Below, in pieces: positions 32,799 to 41,596 of a stretch of 64,000 bases of DNA. Numbering within the stretch: the first letter of the stretch is position 1; the number at the start of each line of letters is the position of its first letter. The notes beneath the pieces are model-generated. The model was not told the DNA's origin, did not search any database, and saw only the letters and a list, made by a program, of their open reading frames with translations. Origin of the DNA: Allobosea sp. 47.2.35. Its GTDB lineage: Bacteria; Pseudomonadota; Alphaproteobacteria; Rhizobiales; Beijerinckiaceae. The DNA is taken from NCBI RefSeq assembly GCF_024655635.1, contig NZ_JANLGI010000001.1, positions 186,001 through 250,000 of the forward strand, in the 5' to 3' direction. The position numbers and the translations under genes were made by a program.

Positions 32799-34141
32799 TG
32801 TCGAAATCCGATTATCTCAAGCTGGCCGATGTGATCTCGGCTGATATCGCCGAGGGCAGACTGAAGCCGGGCGAGCGTCTGCCGCCGCAGCGCAATTTCG
32901 CCTATGAGCGCAAGATCGCGGTCTCGACCGCGAGCCGGGTCTATGCCGAGCTGCTGCGCCGCGGCCTCGTTGTCGGCGAGGTCGGCCGGGGCACCTTCGT
33001 CTCGGGGGAGGGCAGGCGCGGTGTCGCGGCGCCCGGCGAGCCGACCGGCACAAGGATCGATCTCGAGTTCAACTACCCGATCCTGCCCAGGCAGGCCGCG
33101 TTGATCGCCAGGAGCCTCGCCGGTCTGGACGAGAGCGCGGCCCTCGATGCCGCCTTGCGACAGGCGACCAGCGTCGGCACCCCGGCGATCCGCAGCATCG
33201 GCGCCGCGTTTCTGTCACAGGGGGGCTGGTCGCCTGCGCCGGAGCAACTGGTCTTCACCGGCAATGGCCGCCAGTCCGTCGCCGCGGCGCTCGCCGCCCT
33301 GGTGCCGGCCGGCGGCCGCTGCGGTGTCGAGGCTCTGACCTATCCGTTCATCAAGGGGATCGCGGCCCGGCTCGGGGTCACGCTGGTGCCGCTGGCGATG
33401 GACGAGCATGGCATGCGGCCGGACGCGGTCGAGAGGGCGCATCGCGAGGCCCATCTCTCGGCGCTCTATGTCCAGCCGGCGGTGCAGAACCCGCTGGGCA
33501 TGACGATGCCCCGAGCACGTCGGGCCGATTTGCTCCGAGTCGTCGAGGCGCTCGGCCTGCCAGTCATCGAGGACAATGTCTACGGCTTCCTCGAAGACGA
33601 ACCGCCCTCGGCGGCGCTCGCGCCGGAGAGCTGTCTGGTTATCGACAGTCTCTCAAAGAAGGTCGCGCCGGGCCTGACGCTGGGCTTCGTCGTCACACCG
33701 CTGCGCCTGCGCGAGACCGTCAAGGCTTCGGTGAGGTCGGGCGGCTGGACGGCGACGGGTTTCGCCTTCGCGGCGGCGCAACGGATGATGAGCGACGGCA
33801 CCATCGCCGAGCTCGCCAAGCTCAAGCGCCTCGATGCCCGTGCGCGCCAGGCGCTCGCCGCGGAGCGCCTAGCCGGTTTCGAGATCCAGGCCAACCCGAA
33901 TTGCTATCATCTCTGGCTGACGCTGCCGGGGCATTGGCGCTCGCAGAGCTTCGTCGCGGCCGCGGCGCGGCGCGACATCGCGCTGACGCCGTCGAGCACC
34001 TTCGCGGTGACGCCGGGCCATGCGCCGAACGCCGTCAGGCTGGCGCTGGCGACGCCGAGCATGGAGCAGCTCGACCTCGGCCTGCACACCCTCGCCGCCT
34101 TGCTGCATGCCAGGGAGGACGATTTCGATTCGACCGAGTGA
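32798..34141 (+). CDS. MocR-type GntR regulator with aminotransferase domain
   Basis: A 447-residue fusion. The N-terminal GntR winged helix (about 1-70) contains IAEGRLKPGERLPPQRNFA and STASRVYAELLRRGLV. The rest is a fold-type I aminotransferase domain with YVQPAVQNPLGMTMP, EDNVYGFL and the PLP lysine in SLSKKVAPG. Such proteins use PLP or a PLP adduct as effector and do not transaminate. The ATG at 32798 matches the family N-terminus, although the ribosome-binding site is weak. The target is unknown; the divergent DUF1127 gene is the nearest candidate. Confidence 0.9.
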   Translation: MSKSDYLKLADVISADIAEGRLKPGERLPPQRNFAYERKIAVSTASRVYAELLRRGLVVGEVGRGTFVSGEGRRGVAAPGEPTGTRIDLEFNYPILPRQAALIARSLAGLDESAALDAALRQATSVGTPAIRSIGAAFLSQGGWSPAPEQLVFTGNGRQSVAAALAALVPAGGRCGVEALTYPFIKGIAARLGVTLVPLAMDEHGMRPDAVERAHREAHLSALYVQPAVQNPLGMTMPRARRADLLRVVEALGLPVIEDNVYGFLEDEPPSAALAPESCLVIDSLSKKVAPGLTLGFVVTPLRLRETVKASVRSGGWTATGFAFAAAQRMMSDGTIAELAKLKRLDARARQALAAERLAGFEIQANPNCYHLWLTLPGHWRSQSFVAAAARRDIALTPSSTFAVTPGHAPNAVRLALATPSMEQLDLGLHTLAALLHAREDDFDSTE

Positions 34142-34275
34142 GGCGGGCGCCAGCGCCACCGATACAGGCTTGCCTCAGGAGAACGCCGCCTCGTCGAGGT
34201 CGATCGAGACCATCACAGGTCCCCGAGCGGGAACCGGCCACCGCGTGCTCCTGTGCCCTTGTCCAACTGAGCCGG

Positions 34276-35073
34276 TCAGGCCGCCTTGCGGTAGCGAGGG
34301 GCGGGTGTAGCGGTCGAGAGCTTGCCGATCATCGCCTGCCGGGCGGCTTCGTAAGTGTCGAAGAGCGTGCCGTCCTGAAGAGGGGGGATGGTGACGAACT
34401 CGCCCCGGTCGAGCGCGACGAGCGCGGCGTCGACCAAGTCCTCGCTGCGCATCACGATCTCGCTAGGGAGATGCTCGACCGGGACGCCGGCAATCGCCCA
34501 GAAATCCGTGGCTGTGGCGCCCGGCAGCACGACCTGCACGGTGACGCCGGTGTCGGCAAGCTCGTGCCACAGGTTCTGGCTGAAGGCGAGGACAAAGGCC
34601 TTGCTGCCACCGTAGACGCCGTTCAGTGCTTCCGGGTTGATCGCGACGATCGAGGCGATGTTGACGATGGTCCCGGCGCCGCGGGCGATGAACTGCGGCA
34701 CGATCGCATAGGTCAGGCGGGTCAGTGCCGTGACGTTGAGCGTGATCAGCGAGGTCATCTGGTCGATGTCGGAGTCGACCAGCTTCAGCGCGCCGCCGAG
34801 CCCGGCATTGTTGACGAGCAGGGTGATATCCGGGGTCTCCCGCAGGAAGGCTTCGACGCGGGCGAGGTCGGCCGCATCGCCGAGATCGGCGGGCAGGACA
34901 TCGACCTTGCGGCCGGTCTTCGCGCTGATCCGGCCGGCGACCTCGGCCAGCTTGTCCGCGCTGCGCGCCACCAGGACGAGATCATAGCCCCGCTGCGCCA
35001 GGCGGTCGGCATAGACCGCGCCGATGCCGCTCGATGCGCCGGTGATGACGGCGGTTCCCAATAGTTCTGACAT
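34276..35073 (-). CDS. Short-chain dehydrogenase/reductase
   Basis: A 265-residue SDR of the DltE/YqjQ-like group. TGASSGIGAVYADRLA near the N-terminus, NNAGLGG in the middle, and the Ser-Tyr-Lys catalytic set in NIASIVAI and GVYGGSKAF. GAGGAAAA before the ATG at 35073 fixes the start. It has no operon partner. The neighbouring 35.1-35.7 kb patch contains fragments of a second SDR and of a LysR regulator, so a related gene pair once stood beside it. Confidence 0.88.
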   Translation of the reverse strand: MSELLGTAVITGASSGIGAVYADRLAQRGYDLVLVARSADKLAEVAGRISAKTGRKVDVLPADLGDAADLARVEAFLRETPDITLLVNNAGLGGALKLVDSDIDQMTSLITLNVTALTRLTYAIVPQFIARGAGTIVNIASIVAINPEALNGVYGGSKAFVLAFSQNLWHELADTGVTVQVVLPGATATDFWAIAGVPVEHLPSEIVMRSEDLVDAALVALDRGEFVTIPPLQDGTLFDTYEAARQAMIGKLSTATPAPRYRKAA

Positions 35074-35337
35074 GTTCGTTTTCCTCATCGATCCGACGGC
35101 GACGCCGTCGGGCGCTTCGTGATGCGGAGGAAACTAGGCGCGCCGGATTACATGCGGCAGCCGGCGAGACTGAAAGCCTGCCTCTCAAAAACGACCTCTG
35201 GGAATGTGCCGTCGCGAGCCCGGGCTCGCATCGGCCGAACGGCGCAACAATGCCCCCGGCGGCCTGTCGGGGCTGGTCGGTGCGTGGCATGGGCGGGGCG
35301 TCGGCGACTGACGCTTCCGCGGCCCGCAAGGCATGAC

Positions 35338-35454
35338 CAGCGTGCGCGGGCGCTCTGGCTTGCGCGTCAACACCGGCGCCTCTCGGCCAAGCTGCGCGCC
35401 TTTGCCGATTGCCTCCGCGAGGCCTTAAGCAGCCCGCCTTACTGGGAGGCCTGA
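35338..35454 (+). pseudogene. C-terminal remnant of a LysR-family regulator
   Basis: The last 25 or so codons before the TGA at 35452 read HRRLSAKLRAFADCLREAL then PPYWEA, the typical end of a LysR effector domain (usually ...LSPKVRAFIDFL...PYW). No DNA-binding domain or earlier part of the effector domain is present in any frame upstream, so only the tail survives. The left boundary is approximate. Confidence 0.5.
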
Positions 35455-35661
35455 GCTTGCCGGGCCGACGGCGTTGAGGCGAATGCCGCGGCCGATCAGT
35501 TCTCCCGACAGGGTCCGGATGAAGGATTGCAGGGCGGCTTTCGAGGCGGCGTAAACGCTCGAATTCGGCATGCCGATATGGGCATTGACCGAGGTGTTCA
35601 GCACGATCGAAGCTGGATTGGCCAGGATCGGCAGAAGGACCTGTCCGGACCGCGTCGTCAA
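35425..35661 (-). pseudogene. Fragment of a short-chain dehydrogenase
   Basis: Residues ASIVLNTSVNAHIGMPNSS and VYAASKAALQSFIRTLSGEL then GIRLNAVGP are the catalytic and following helices of a classical SDR. The N-terminal Rossmann half is missing, and the C-terminus stops early after the NAVGP motif. A TTG could start it, but the protein would be non-functional. It lies tail-to-tail with the LysR remnant, with the two frames overlapping at their ends. Confidence 0.65.
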
Positions 35662-35940
35662 GCCAGTCGAGCCGGCCGAACAAGCCCGCCGGACGCGCCG
35701 CGAGCTCGACGATCCAGCCGCGCGCCGGCTTCGTGCCCGTGATCATTGCCATCTCGGGCTCGGAGATGAAGACCTGGCCATCGCGGGCGGTGACCTGGCC
35801 GCGCGGCATCAGCTGGACCCATCCGGGAGCGGTGCGGGCGCCGTCCTGCCCCGCCGGCCTCGACGGCGAACGCGACGCCGTCGAGGCCGGCGGGCAGCTA
35901 GTTGCAGAGGGCGAGATGCTTGGACCATGGCGGCGGCCCA
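35662..35940. other. Degraded stretch without an intact gene
   Basis: The minus strand here has an open frame encoding RDGQVFISEPEMAMITGTKP and nearby residues, which look protein-like but match no family I recognise. The frame runs on into the SDR fragment in a different phase, so this is probably decayed coding DNA. No promoter or RNA feature is seen. Confidence 0.35.
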
Positions 35941-35974
35941 AAACGAAAAGGCCCCGGACGCGCGTCCGGGGCCA
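35941..35974 (-). terminator. Rho-independent terminator of the 89-residue gene
   Basis: A perfect 12-bp stem (GGCCCCGGACGC with its complement, 35951-35974) is followed on the minus strand by TTTTCGTTTT (35950-35941). It lies 22 bp beyond the stop of the gene ending at 35997. Confidence 0.85.
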
Positions 35975-35996
35975 TCAGCTGTTCAGTCGAGATTGC

Positions 35997-36266
35997 TCAC
36001 TGCGGCTGTTGTATAACGATATCGCCGGTTTTCGAGCCAGGGGCAATCTTGCCGACGTATCGAACGGTGAAGCCGCCCTTGCTGGACGGCGTGGTGGTGA
36101 TATCGACCCAACGCCACATATGGCCCTCTTGAGTGTCCAAGATCAGCACCATGCTCGCGACGTTCCCACTACTGGGCAGCGGAACCATCTGATACCGATC
36201 GCCCTGAGCGAAGACGGAGCTAGCGCTCAAGGACAGGAGCCCAGCGACCAATAACGAGTGTTTCAC
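35997..36266 (-). CDS. Small secreted protein of unknown function
   Basis: An 89-residue protein with a clear signal peptide (KHSLLVAGLLSLSASSVFAQ, cut after FAQ) and a mature part of about 68 residues containing GDRYQMVPLP, HMWRWVD and GGFTVRYVGKIAPG. GTG at 36266 gives the exact signal-peptide start; the longer frame upstream encodes unrelated remnant sequence. A strong terminator follows. I do not recognise a named family. The protein is probably periplasmic. Confidence 0.7.
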   Translation of the reverse strand: MKHSLLVAGLLSLSASSVFAQGDRYQMVPLPSSGNVASMVLILDTQEGHMWRWVDITTTPSSKGGFTVRYVGKIAPGSKTGDIVIQQPQ

Positions 36267-36650
36267 GGGCTCGCGTTCTCCACTTGTTGGCTCGCGTCGA
36301 AGATTGACGTATATTTGCCTTGCGGTCGAGCCACGGATAACCGGCCCCGTGCCGAGGAGGAGTGCCAACCTCCCGACCGCTAGCCCCCCTTCGCGCATAA
36401 GCCTCTCCAGAACCGCATCACAGCCCCGATGCACGCTGTTGACGAAGATCTCGCCCTCGGTGCTGGCCTTCAGGATGACGCGCCAGGCGATGCCGTCGAT
36501 CCGCTTCCAGAGTGCGGTCTTCTCCCCGCCGCCGACGGTGTCCGGCTCGTCGAGGACATCCTGCAGCCGCGGCCAGGATCGTGACGGGCGGGAAACTGCG
36601 GTTGAGGCAAACGGGGCTTCTCGGAAGGGAGCAAAGGTCCAATCCAAGGT
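36267..36650 (-). pseudogene. Remnant resembling a phage-linked nuclease-like domain
   Basis: The minus frame upstream of the small secreted protein reads WPRLQDVLDEPDTVGGG, then TALWKRIDGIAWRVILKAS and GEIFVNSVHR. This pattern (a VLDEPD helix, then strands ending in a VNSxHR-like motif) recalls the small nuclease-like domains attached to phage head-morphogenesis proteins. It has no sensible start and merges into the next gene, so it is a remnant if real. Its place beside a tRNA gene fits an old integrated element. The resemblance is from memory only. Confidence 0.3.
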
Positions 36651-36688
36651 CCAAAAACGCGAAAAGCCCGGCAGATGCCCAGGCTTTC
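36651..36688 (-). terminator. Terminator of tRNA-Met
   Basis: On the minus strand, AAAGCC and GGCTTT form a stem around a 13-base loop and are followed by TTCGCGTTTTT. It lies about 26 bp beyond the tRNA 3' end, as expected for a transcription terminator. Confidence 0.6.
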
Positions 36689-36713
36689 AGCGGAATTCCA
36701 TATAAGGGAGAAG

Positions 36714-36790
36714 TGGTAGCGGGAGAGGGACTTGAACCCCCGACACGCGGATTATGATTCCGCTGCTCTAACCAGCTGAGCTACCCCGCC
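36714..36790 (-). tRNA. tRNA-Met (CAT)
   Basis: A 77-nt tRNA with encoded CCA (36714-36716). The acceptor starts GGCGGGG, the D-loop contains AGCTGGTTAGAGC, the anticodon stem GCGGA/TCCGC encloses loop ATCATAA with anticodon CAT, and the T-loop is TTCAAGT. The overall sequence matches the alphaproteobacterial elongator tRNA-Met. tRNA-Ile2 with lysidine-modified CAT is the only alternative and seems less likely. Confidence 0.93.
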
Positions 36791-36869
36791 ACAGGGCCGA
36801 AGCCGGCAAGCCGGCTCGTCGTCGAGGCGCGATATAGGCGCCACGACCCGGCCTCGTCAAGCCTCGTGC

Positions 36870-37514
36870 TCAGCTCTTGTCAACAGAGGCGAGCTTGCGC
36901 AGCCGGACGACCTTGAAATAGCCGCGCCCGACATGGACCGTCTCGTAGCGGCCCGTCGCCTTCGCCCAGTCGGTCAGGCGGCTGACCTTGAAGTCGGAGC
37001 TCCAGCCGACAGCCTTCGACAGCGGCGCGACCGCGCTCCAGAACGGCGCCAGCACGCCGCCATCATCGACGAGGCGGCTGGAGATGATGATCTCGCCGCC
37101 CGGCTTCAGGACGCGGTCCATCTCGGCCAGGGCCTGTTCGGGATCGGGAACGAGCGTGATCACGAATTGCGCGGTGACGGCGTCGAAGCGCTCGTCGCCG
37201 AAGCCGAGCCGGCAGGCATCCATCACCATCAGGCCGCGGACATGGTCGAGCCTTTGGTTCACCACCTTGCGATGGGCGACCCTGAGCATGTCGAGCGAGA
37301 GATCGGCGCCCAGAACACGCGAACTCGGCGTGAAATAGGGCAGGGTGAGACCGGTGCCGACGCCGATCTCGAGGATGTCGGGGCCGCAGGCGCAGGCCGC
37401 TTCCACCGCCTCGCGCTGCGGGCGCGCCAGCATCTTCTGATAGATCCGGTCGTAGAACTTGGCCCAGGTCGCGTAGACGCGCTTCTGGCCGTCGAGATCG
37501 TAAGTCACCGGCAT
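36870..37514 (-). CDS. SAM-dependent methyltransferase, probably phospholipid N-methyltransferase (PmtA type)
   Basis: A 214-residue class I SAM methyltransferase. Motif I is ILEIGVGTGLTLPYF (about 47-61), motif II GADLSLDML, and post-motif FDAVTAQFVITLVPDP and LKPGGEIIISSR follow. YATWAKFYDRIYQKML at the N-terminus resembles Rhodobacter-type PmtA, which methylates phosphatidylethanolamine to phosphatidylcholine, a lipid typical of this group. A UbiE-like function cannot be excluded. It is 36 bp after mnmA on the same strand. Confidence 0.72.
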   Translation of the reverse strand: MPVTYDLDGQKRVYATWAKFYDRIYQKMLARPQREAVEAACACGPDILEIGVGTGLTLPYFTPSSRVLGADLSLDMLRVAHRKVVNQRLDHVRGLMVMDACRLGFGDERFDAVTAQFVITLVPDPEQALAEMDRVLKPGGEIIISSRLVDDGGVLAPFWSAVAPLSKAVGWSSDFKVSRLTDWAKATGRYETVHVGRGYFKVVRLRKLASVDKS

Positions 37515-37550
37515 GATGGGGAATCCGAGCGGAAGAGCGGGCCTGAGCGG

Positions 37551-38738
37551 TCAGGACAGGGCGAGGGCGGCCGGCGAGGGCGCGGCAGGCAAGGCGAGGG
37601 GGCGCCGCAGGATGGTGCCACCGCCAAGGACGCGGGAGCCGGGGCCGGCATCGGCATAGATTACGCAGGCCTGGCCCGGCGACACGCCTTCCTCGTCGCT
37701 GGCGAGCTCGATACGCAGGCCGTCCGCGTCGCGGAAGAGCCGGGCCTCGCGCGGGGCGCGGGTCGAGCGCACGCGCACGGCGACATCGAGCCCTGCCAGC
37801 GGCAGGGCGTCGAGCGACGTCTCGCCCAGCCAGTTGAGGTCGCGCAGGCGAACCTCGCGCACGCTCAGCGCCTCGCGTGGACCGACGATGACGCGAGCGG
37901 CGTCGGCATCGAGCCGGAGCACGTAGAGCGGTTCGCTCGCGCTGATGCCGAGGCCCTTGCGCTGGCCGACGGTGTAGTGGAGCACGCCGTCGTGATGACC
38001 GAGGATGCGGCCGTCGAGATGAACGATGTCGCCGGGACGGGAAGCGCCGGGCTTCAGCCGCTCGATGACATCGGCATAGCGCCCGTTCGGCACGAAGCAG
38101 ATATCCTGGCTGTCGGGCTTGTCGGCGATGGCGAGGCCGAGCTCGGCCGCGAGAGCGCGGGTTTGCGTCTTGTCGATATGGCCGAGCGGGAAGCGCAGCA
38201 GGTCGAGCTGCTCCTGCGTCGTGGCATAGAGGAAATAGCTCTGGTCGCGGCTGGCATCGGCGGCGCGGAACAGGCCGCGATGGCCGTTGCCGAGATCGCG
38301 GCTCAGCACGTAATGGCCGGTCGCCAGCGCGTCGGCGCCGAGCTCCCTGGCCAGATCGAGCAGGTCGCGGAACTTCACGGTCCGGTTGCATTCGACGCAA
38401 GGGATCGGCGTCTCGCCGGCGAGATAGCTCTCGGCGAAGCGCTCGATCACCGCGTCGCGGAAGCGGCTTTCGTAATCGAGCACGTAATGCGGGATGCCGA
38501 TCGTCTCGGCGACGCGGCGGGCATCGTGGATGTCCTGCCCGGCGCAGCAGGCGCCCGCGCGATGGACGGCCGCGCCATGGTCATAGAGCTGGAGCGTGAC
38601 GCCGATGACATCGTATCCCTCGCGCTTGAGCAGGGCCGCGACCACGGAGGAATCGACGCCGCCGGACATCGCCGCGACGACGCGCGTTGCCGAGGGCGGC
38701 TTGGCGATGTCGAGGGAATTACGGAGGGGCGCGGTCAT
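37551..38738 (-). CDS. mnmA: tRNA-uridine 2-sulfurtransferase MnmA
   Basis: A 395-residue enzyme that thiolates U34 of Lys, Glu and Gln tRNAs. The PP-loop SGGVDSS is at 25-31. The catalytic cysteine pair is Cys114 (TPIPCVECN) and Cys214 (DSQDICFV), equivalent to Cys102/Cys199 of E. coli. GHYVL and the C-terminal beta-barrel with [11 protein letters not shown] are present. The gene is likely cotranscribed with the methyltransferase downstream. Confidence 0.95.
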   Translation of the reverse strand: MTAPLRNSLDIAKPPSATRVVAAMSGGVDSSVVAALLKREGYDVIGVTLQLYDHGAAVHRAGACCAGQDIHDARRVAETIGIPHYVLDYESRFRDAVIERFAESYLAGETPIPCVECNRTVKFRDLLDLARELGADALATGHYVLSRDLGNGHRGLFRAADASRDQSYFLYATTQEQLDLLRFPLGHIDKTQTRALAAELGLAIADKPDSQDICFVPNGRYADVIERLKPGASRPGDIVHLDGRILGHHDGVLHYTVGQRKGLGISASEPLYVLRLDADAARVIVGPREALSVREVRLRDLNWLGETSLDALPLAGLDVAVRVRSTRAPREARLFRDADGLRIELASDEEGVSPGQACVIYADAGPGSRVLGGGTILRRPLALPAAPSPAALALS

Positions 38739-38992
38739 TCTCGGCTGTGTCGTGGCTGGCTCGGGGGGCTCGAAAGGCGGCGTCGGCGCGTCTGCCGGCT
38801 CTATACCGGCTTTGCTCCGATGCCGCCAGCAGGATCGGCAAATCTTGCCGGTCTGGGCTCATGGAACCGGGCTCATATTGCCCGCTCCTGATGCCAGATG
38901 ATTGTAAGCCTTTGATTCAGCAAGGGGTGTTTCTGGCTCGCAACTTGCTGGACCGGGTCGGGCGCGTTGTTGCCCGCGTCACGGGACCGTTC

Positions 38993-40453
38993 ATGCCGAT
39001 CCAGTCTGCGTTCACAAGTCAGGCCCCAGCCGAAGCGCCGGTTGCCCGGTCGCGCGCCGGTCAAACCGAGCAGCGCGAGAGCGGCGAGGTCTTTGCGCTG
39101 CCCGAAGCCGAGACGGCAACCGCCGGGTCGAGCAAGGCGGGCGCGGCCGGCAAGGGCGCGGTTTCGCCGGAAGCCGCAGCGGCCAAGGATGTGACCTCTG
39201 CGGAGCAGGTCGTCGATCCCGCCAAGGTGAAGGCGCAGCTGGAAGCTTCGAAGGCCGTCGTCTCGTCTGCCGTTCCGACCTCCTCCCCTGCCCAGACCGG
39301 CACCGCTGCGCCGCAGGAGCTAAAGACCGATGCGAGCGGGGTTGCTTTCCTGCTCGCGATGGCTGCTGCCCAGATGGAGGCGCAGGCCAAGCCTGTCGGC
39401 GAAGGCGAGGCGGCTGAGACCGGCGAGGCGCAGGACGGTTCGACGAAGAAGGACGCGAAGGCCGCAGGCGAGGGCGAGGCTGCGGTCGCGACTTCAGTCC
39501 CTGTCGTCGAAACCCAGACCCCGGCTGTACCGGTTCCGGTCGCTATTGCGCCTGCGCTGTTGCCGCAGGGCCCGCTCCTGGCCGTCGATGCCGCCGAGGG
39601 CGAGGCTGTCGAAGCGATGGCCGCGGAAGGCGGCGCGAAGAAAAATGCCGCTTGGCCGCAATTTGCAGCCGCTGAACTGTCTGTTGCGATGCCGGCGACG
39701 GACCAGGCGTCTGCCGCAAGCGCCGTCGCCGATGCGAGCAAGACCGCGCAGAGCGTGCATGCCGTCGGAACTGCCGGGCTGGGCGTGAAAGAGCTTGCGG
39801 ACATCCTGACCAAGGTAGACCAGCCTGCGATCGCCAACGGCACGCAGGCGGCCCCCGAGCCTAAGGCGCTCGACAGCCTTCAGCAGCCGGCAACGCCGTT
39901 CGATCTCTCGACCTTGCTGCAGCAGACATCCGGAAAATCCGGGCAAGACCGCCTTGTCCAGTCGTTCGATCCGAATGCCACTCCCGGCGCTCCGGGGCAG
40001 GGCACGGCGAGCGGTCAGCCGACGCCGATCCATGTCGTGCCGATCGAGATCGGCCTGCGCGCGATGGCGGGCTCGCGGCAATTCGACATTCGGCTCGATC
40101 CGGATGAGCTCGGCCGCGTCGATGTCAACCTGTCGATCTCGGACAAGGGCGAGGTCAGCGCCAAGCTGGTCGTCGACCGGGTCGAGACCCTGCATCTCCT
40201 GCAGCGCGATGCGCGTACGCTGGAGCGTGCCTTCGAGCAGGCGGGCCTGAAACCGTCCGATGGCGGCGTCGATATCACCTTGCGCGACCCGTCCGACCAG
40301 TCGGCCTTCCGCCAGAACCGTCAGCAGGACGAGGCGCCGCAGCGCGCGCGCCAGCCCGACGGCACCGAGCTGGCCGAGGACGCTCCCCTTTCCATCGACC
40401 CCGTCCCGCAGCGCCGCTTCGTTCGGCTCGGCGGCGTCGATCTCAGTATCTGA
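38993..40453 (+). CDS. fliK: Flagellar hook-length control protein FliK
   Basis: A 486-residue protein with a long Ala/Glu/Lys/Pro-rich, low-complexity N-terminal ruler region and a compact C-terminal Flg_hook domain: FDIRLDPDELGRVDVNLSIS then LHLLQRDARTLERAFEQAGL. This is the FliK architecture controlling hook length and the export specificity switch. The start is uncertain: the ATG at 38993 begins the recognisable protein, while an in-frame ATG at 38894 is possible. flgD follows after 15 bp. Confidence 0.88.
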   Translation: MPIQSAFTSQAPAEAPVARSRAGQTEQRESGEVFALPEAETATAGSSKAGAAGKGAVSPEAAAAKDVTSAEQVVDPAKVKAQLEASKAVVSSAVPTSSPAQTGTAAPQELKTDASGVAFLLAMAAAQMEAQAKPVGEGEAAETGEAQDGSTKKDAKAAGEGEAAVATSVPVVETQTPAVPVPVAIAPALLPQGPLLAVDAAEGEAVEAMAAEGGAKKNAAWPQFAAAELSVAMPATDQASAASAVADASKTAQSVHAVGTAGLGVKELADILTKVDQPAIANGTQAAPEPKALDSLQQPATPFDLSTLLQQTSGKSGQDRLVQSFDPNATPGAPGQGTASGQPTPIHVVPIEIGLRAMAGSRQFDIRLDPDELGRVDVNLSISDKGEVSAKLVVDRVETLHLLQRDARTLERAFEQAGLKPSDGGVDITLRDPSDQSAFRQNRQQDEAPQRARQPDGTELAEDAPLSIDPVPQRRFVRLGGVDLSI

Positions 40454-40468
40454 ACGAGGACAAGCGCC

Positions 40469-41140
40469 ATGGCGGTCTCCGGTACATCGGGCACATCAGG
40501 CACATCGGGCACCAGCAACAGCACGGTGACCGGCTCCACGAGCGGCATTGCCAACAATTTCGACCAGTTCCTGCTGCTGCTGACGACGCAGCTCAAGAAC
40601 CAGTCACCGCTGGACCCGCTCGACACCAACCAGTTCACCCAGCAGCTCGTGCAGTTCGCCGGCGTCGAGCAGCAGCTCAAGACCAACGAGACGCTGGGCT
40701 CGCTGCTCAGCCTCAGCGCTGCGGGAACGGCGACGAACGCGGTCGGCTTCATCGGGGCCACGATCACAGCCGACGGCACCACGACGCGGCTGGCCAACAA
40801 CAAGGCCGACTGGAAGGTCAACATGGCCTCGGCCGGCACAGCCACGATCACGATCAAGGATTCGAAGGGCAGCGTCGTCCAGACGATGACCCGGACGCTG
40901 ACCGCCGGCGATCAGACCTTCAGCTGGGATGGCTCGACCTCGCTCGGCACCAAGGCGCCGGACGGCGAATACAGCATCTCGATCGACGCCAAGAACGTCG
41001 CTGGCGAGAGCATCACGGCGAAGACGCAGATCAGCGGCGTGGTCGACGGCGTCGATTTCACCTCGTCGATCCCGATGCTCAAGATCGGCGGGATCAGCGT
41101 CCCGATCGACAAGGTCAAGAGCGTGGTGCGCAGCGAGTGA
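40469..41140 (+). CDS. flgD: Flagellar hook capping protein FlgD
   Basis: A 223-residue hook-assembly scaffold. The N-terminal FlgD motif NNFDQFLLLLTTQLKNQSPL then DPLDTNQFTQQLVQFAGVEQ is unmistakable. The C-terminal part holds the Tudor/FN3-like domain with TFSWDGSTSLGTKAPDGEY. Unusual is a GTS tandem run at residues 5-16 before the first helix. GAGGACAAGCGCC precedes the ATG. It caps the growing hook, whose length is set by FliK encoded just upstream. Confidence 0.94.
   Translation: MAVSGTSGTSGTSGTSNSTVTGSTSGIANNFDQFLLLLTTQLKNQSPLDPLDTNQFTQQLVQFAGVEQQLKTNETLGSLLSLSAAGTATNAVGFIGATITADGTTTRLANNKADWKVNMASAGTATITIKDSKGSVVQTMTRTLTAGDQTFSWDGSTSLGTKAPDGEYSISIDAKNVAGESITAKTQISGVVDGVDFTSSIPMLKIGGISVPIDKVKSVVRSE
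40482..40516 (+). repeat. 9-bp tandem repeat in the flgD start region
   Basis: About four copies of a 9-bp unit (GGCACATCG and close variants) encode the Gly-Thr-Ser run near the FlgD N-terminus. It is short enough to vary by slippage in whole codons. Confidence 0.7.
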
Positions 41141-41179
41141 GCGGGCGCGAATCAGTCGTGGACATCCGAGGCGATCGTT

Positions 41180-41194
41180 TTAGCCAATTCTTAA
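41180..41194 (+). promoter_or_regulatory. Candidate CtrA box before sciP
   Basis: TTAG-N7-TTAA (41180-41183, 41191-41194) differs from the CtrA consensus TTAA-N7-TTAA at one base and lies 54 bp before sciP. In Caulobacter sciP is itself CtrA-activated. Confidence 0.5.
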
Positions 41195-41247
41195 AGCCAC
41201 CCGCCTATGCTGCCCTCAGTAGCTCTGTTGAGTTGTGTGAGAGTACC

Positions 41248-41523
41248 ATGACCGAGCCATTGCGACCGCGGGTAAAGTACGTGATCGGACCGGACGGAAG
41301 TCCGCTGACGATCGCGGACCTGCCCCCGATGAATACCAGGCGCTGGGTCATCCGGCGAAAGGCCGAGGTGGTGGCTGCCGTACGCGGCGGGCTGCTCAGC
41401 CTCGAAGAGGCCTGCCAGCGTTACACGCTGACCGTCGATGAGTTCCTGAGCTGGCAGATGTCGATCGACCAGCACGGCCTCGCCGGCCTGCGGACGACCC
41501 GCATCCAGCACTACCGCCAGTAA
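41248..41523 (+). CDS. sciP: CtrA inhibitor SciP (DUF1153)
   Basis: A 91-residue helix-turn-helix protein almost identical in pattern to Caulobacter SciP: RVKYVIGPDGSPLTIADLPP, then TRRWVIRRKAEVVAAVRGGL and YTLTVDEFLSWQ, ending in a TTRIQ segment. SciP binds CtrA at promoters and blocks RNA polymerase recruitment, restricting CtrA targets to the right cell-cycle phase. The ATG at 41248 gives the family length (about 90); the longer frame upstream crosses the promoter. It sits inside the flagellar cluster, and its target CtrA is encoded 17 kb away. Confidence 0.93.
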   Translation: MTEPLRPRVKYVIGPDGSPLTIADLPPMNTRRWVIRRKAEVVAAVRGGLLSLEEACQRYTLTVDEFLSWQMSIDQHGLAGLRTTRIQHYRQ

Positions 41524-41596
41524 GAAGCAGATATTCTCGTTTCCTTTCAAAGGCGTCGGCCCGAACAGGGTCGGCGCCTTCGGCGTTTAGCTCACC

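Noticed and set aside
34982-35941. 319-codon minus-strand frame spanning 35.0-35.9 kb
   Set aside because: Its middle part is out of phase with the SDR fragment and its end is the shadow of the intact SDR gene. Only short protein-like patches exist, so it is treated as decayed DNA.
36304-36705. 134-codon plus-strand frame next to tRNA-Met, as an integrase end
   Set aside because: The residues show no tyrosine-recombinase motif, and the frame overlaps the tRNA terminator hairpin. No intact integrase is present in the window.
40482-40516. CRISPR or regulatory repeat in flgD
   Set aside because: The 9-bp units are in-frame GTS codons with no spacers. It is a coding microsatellite.
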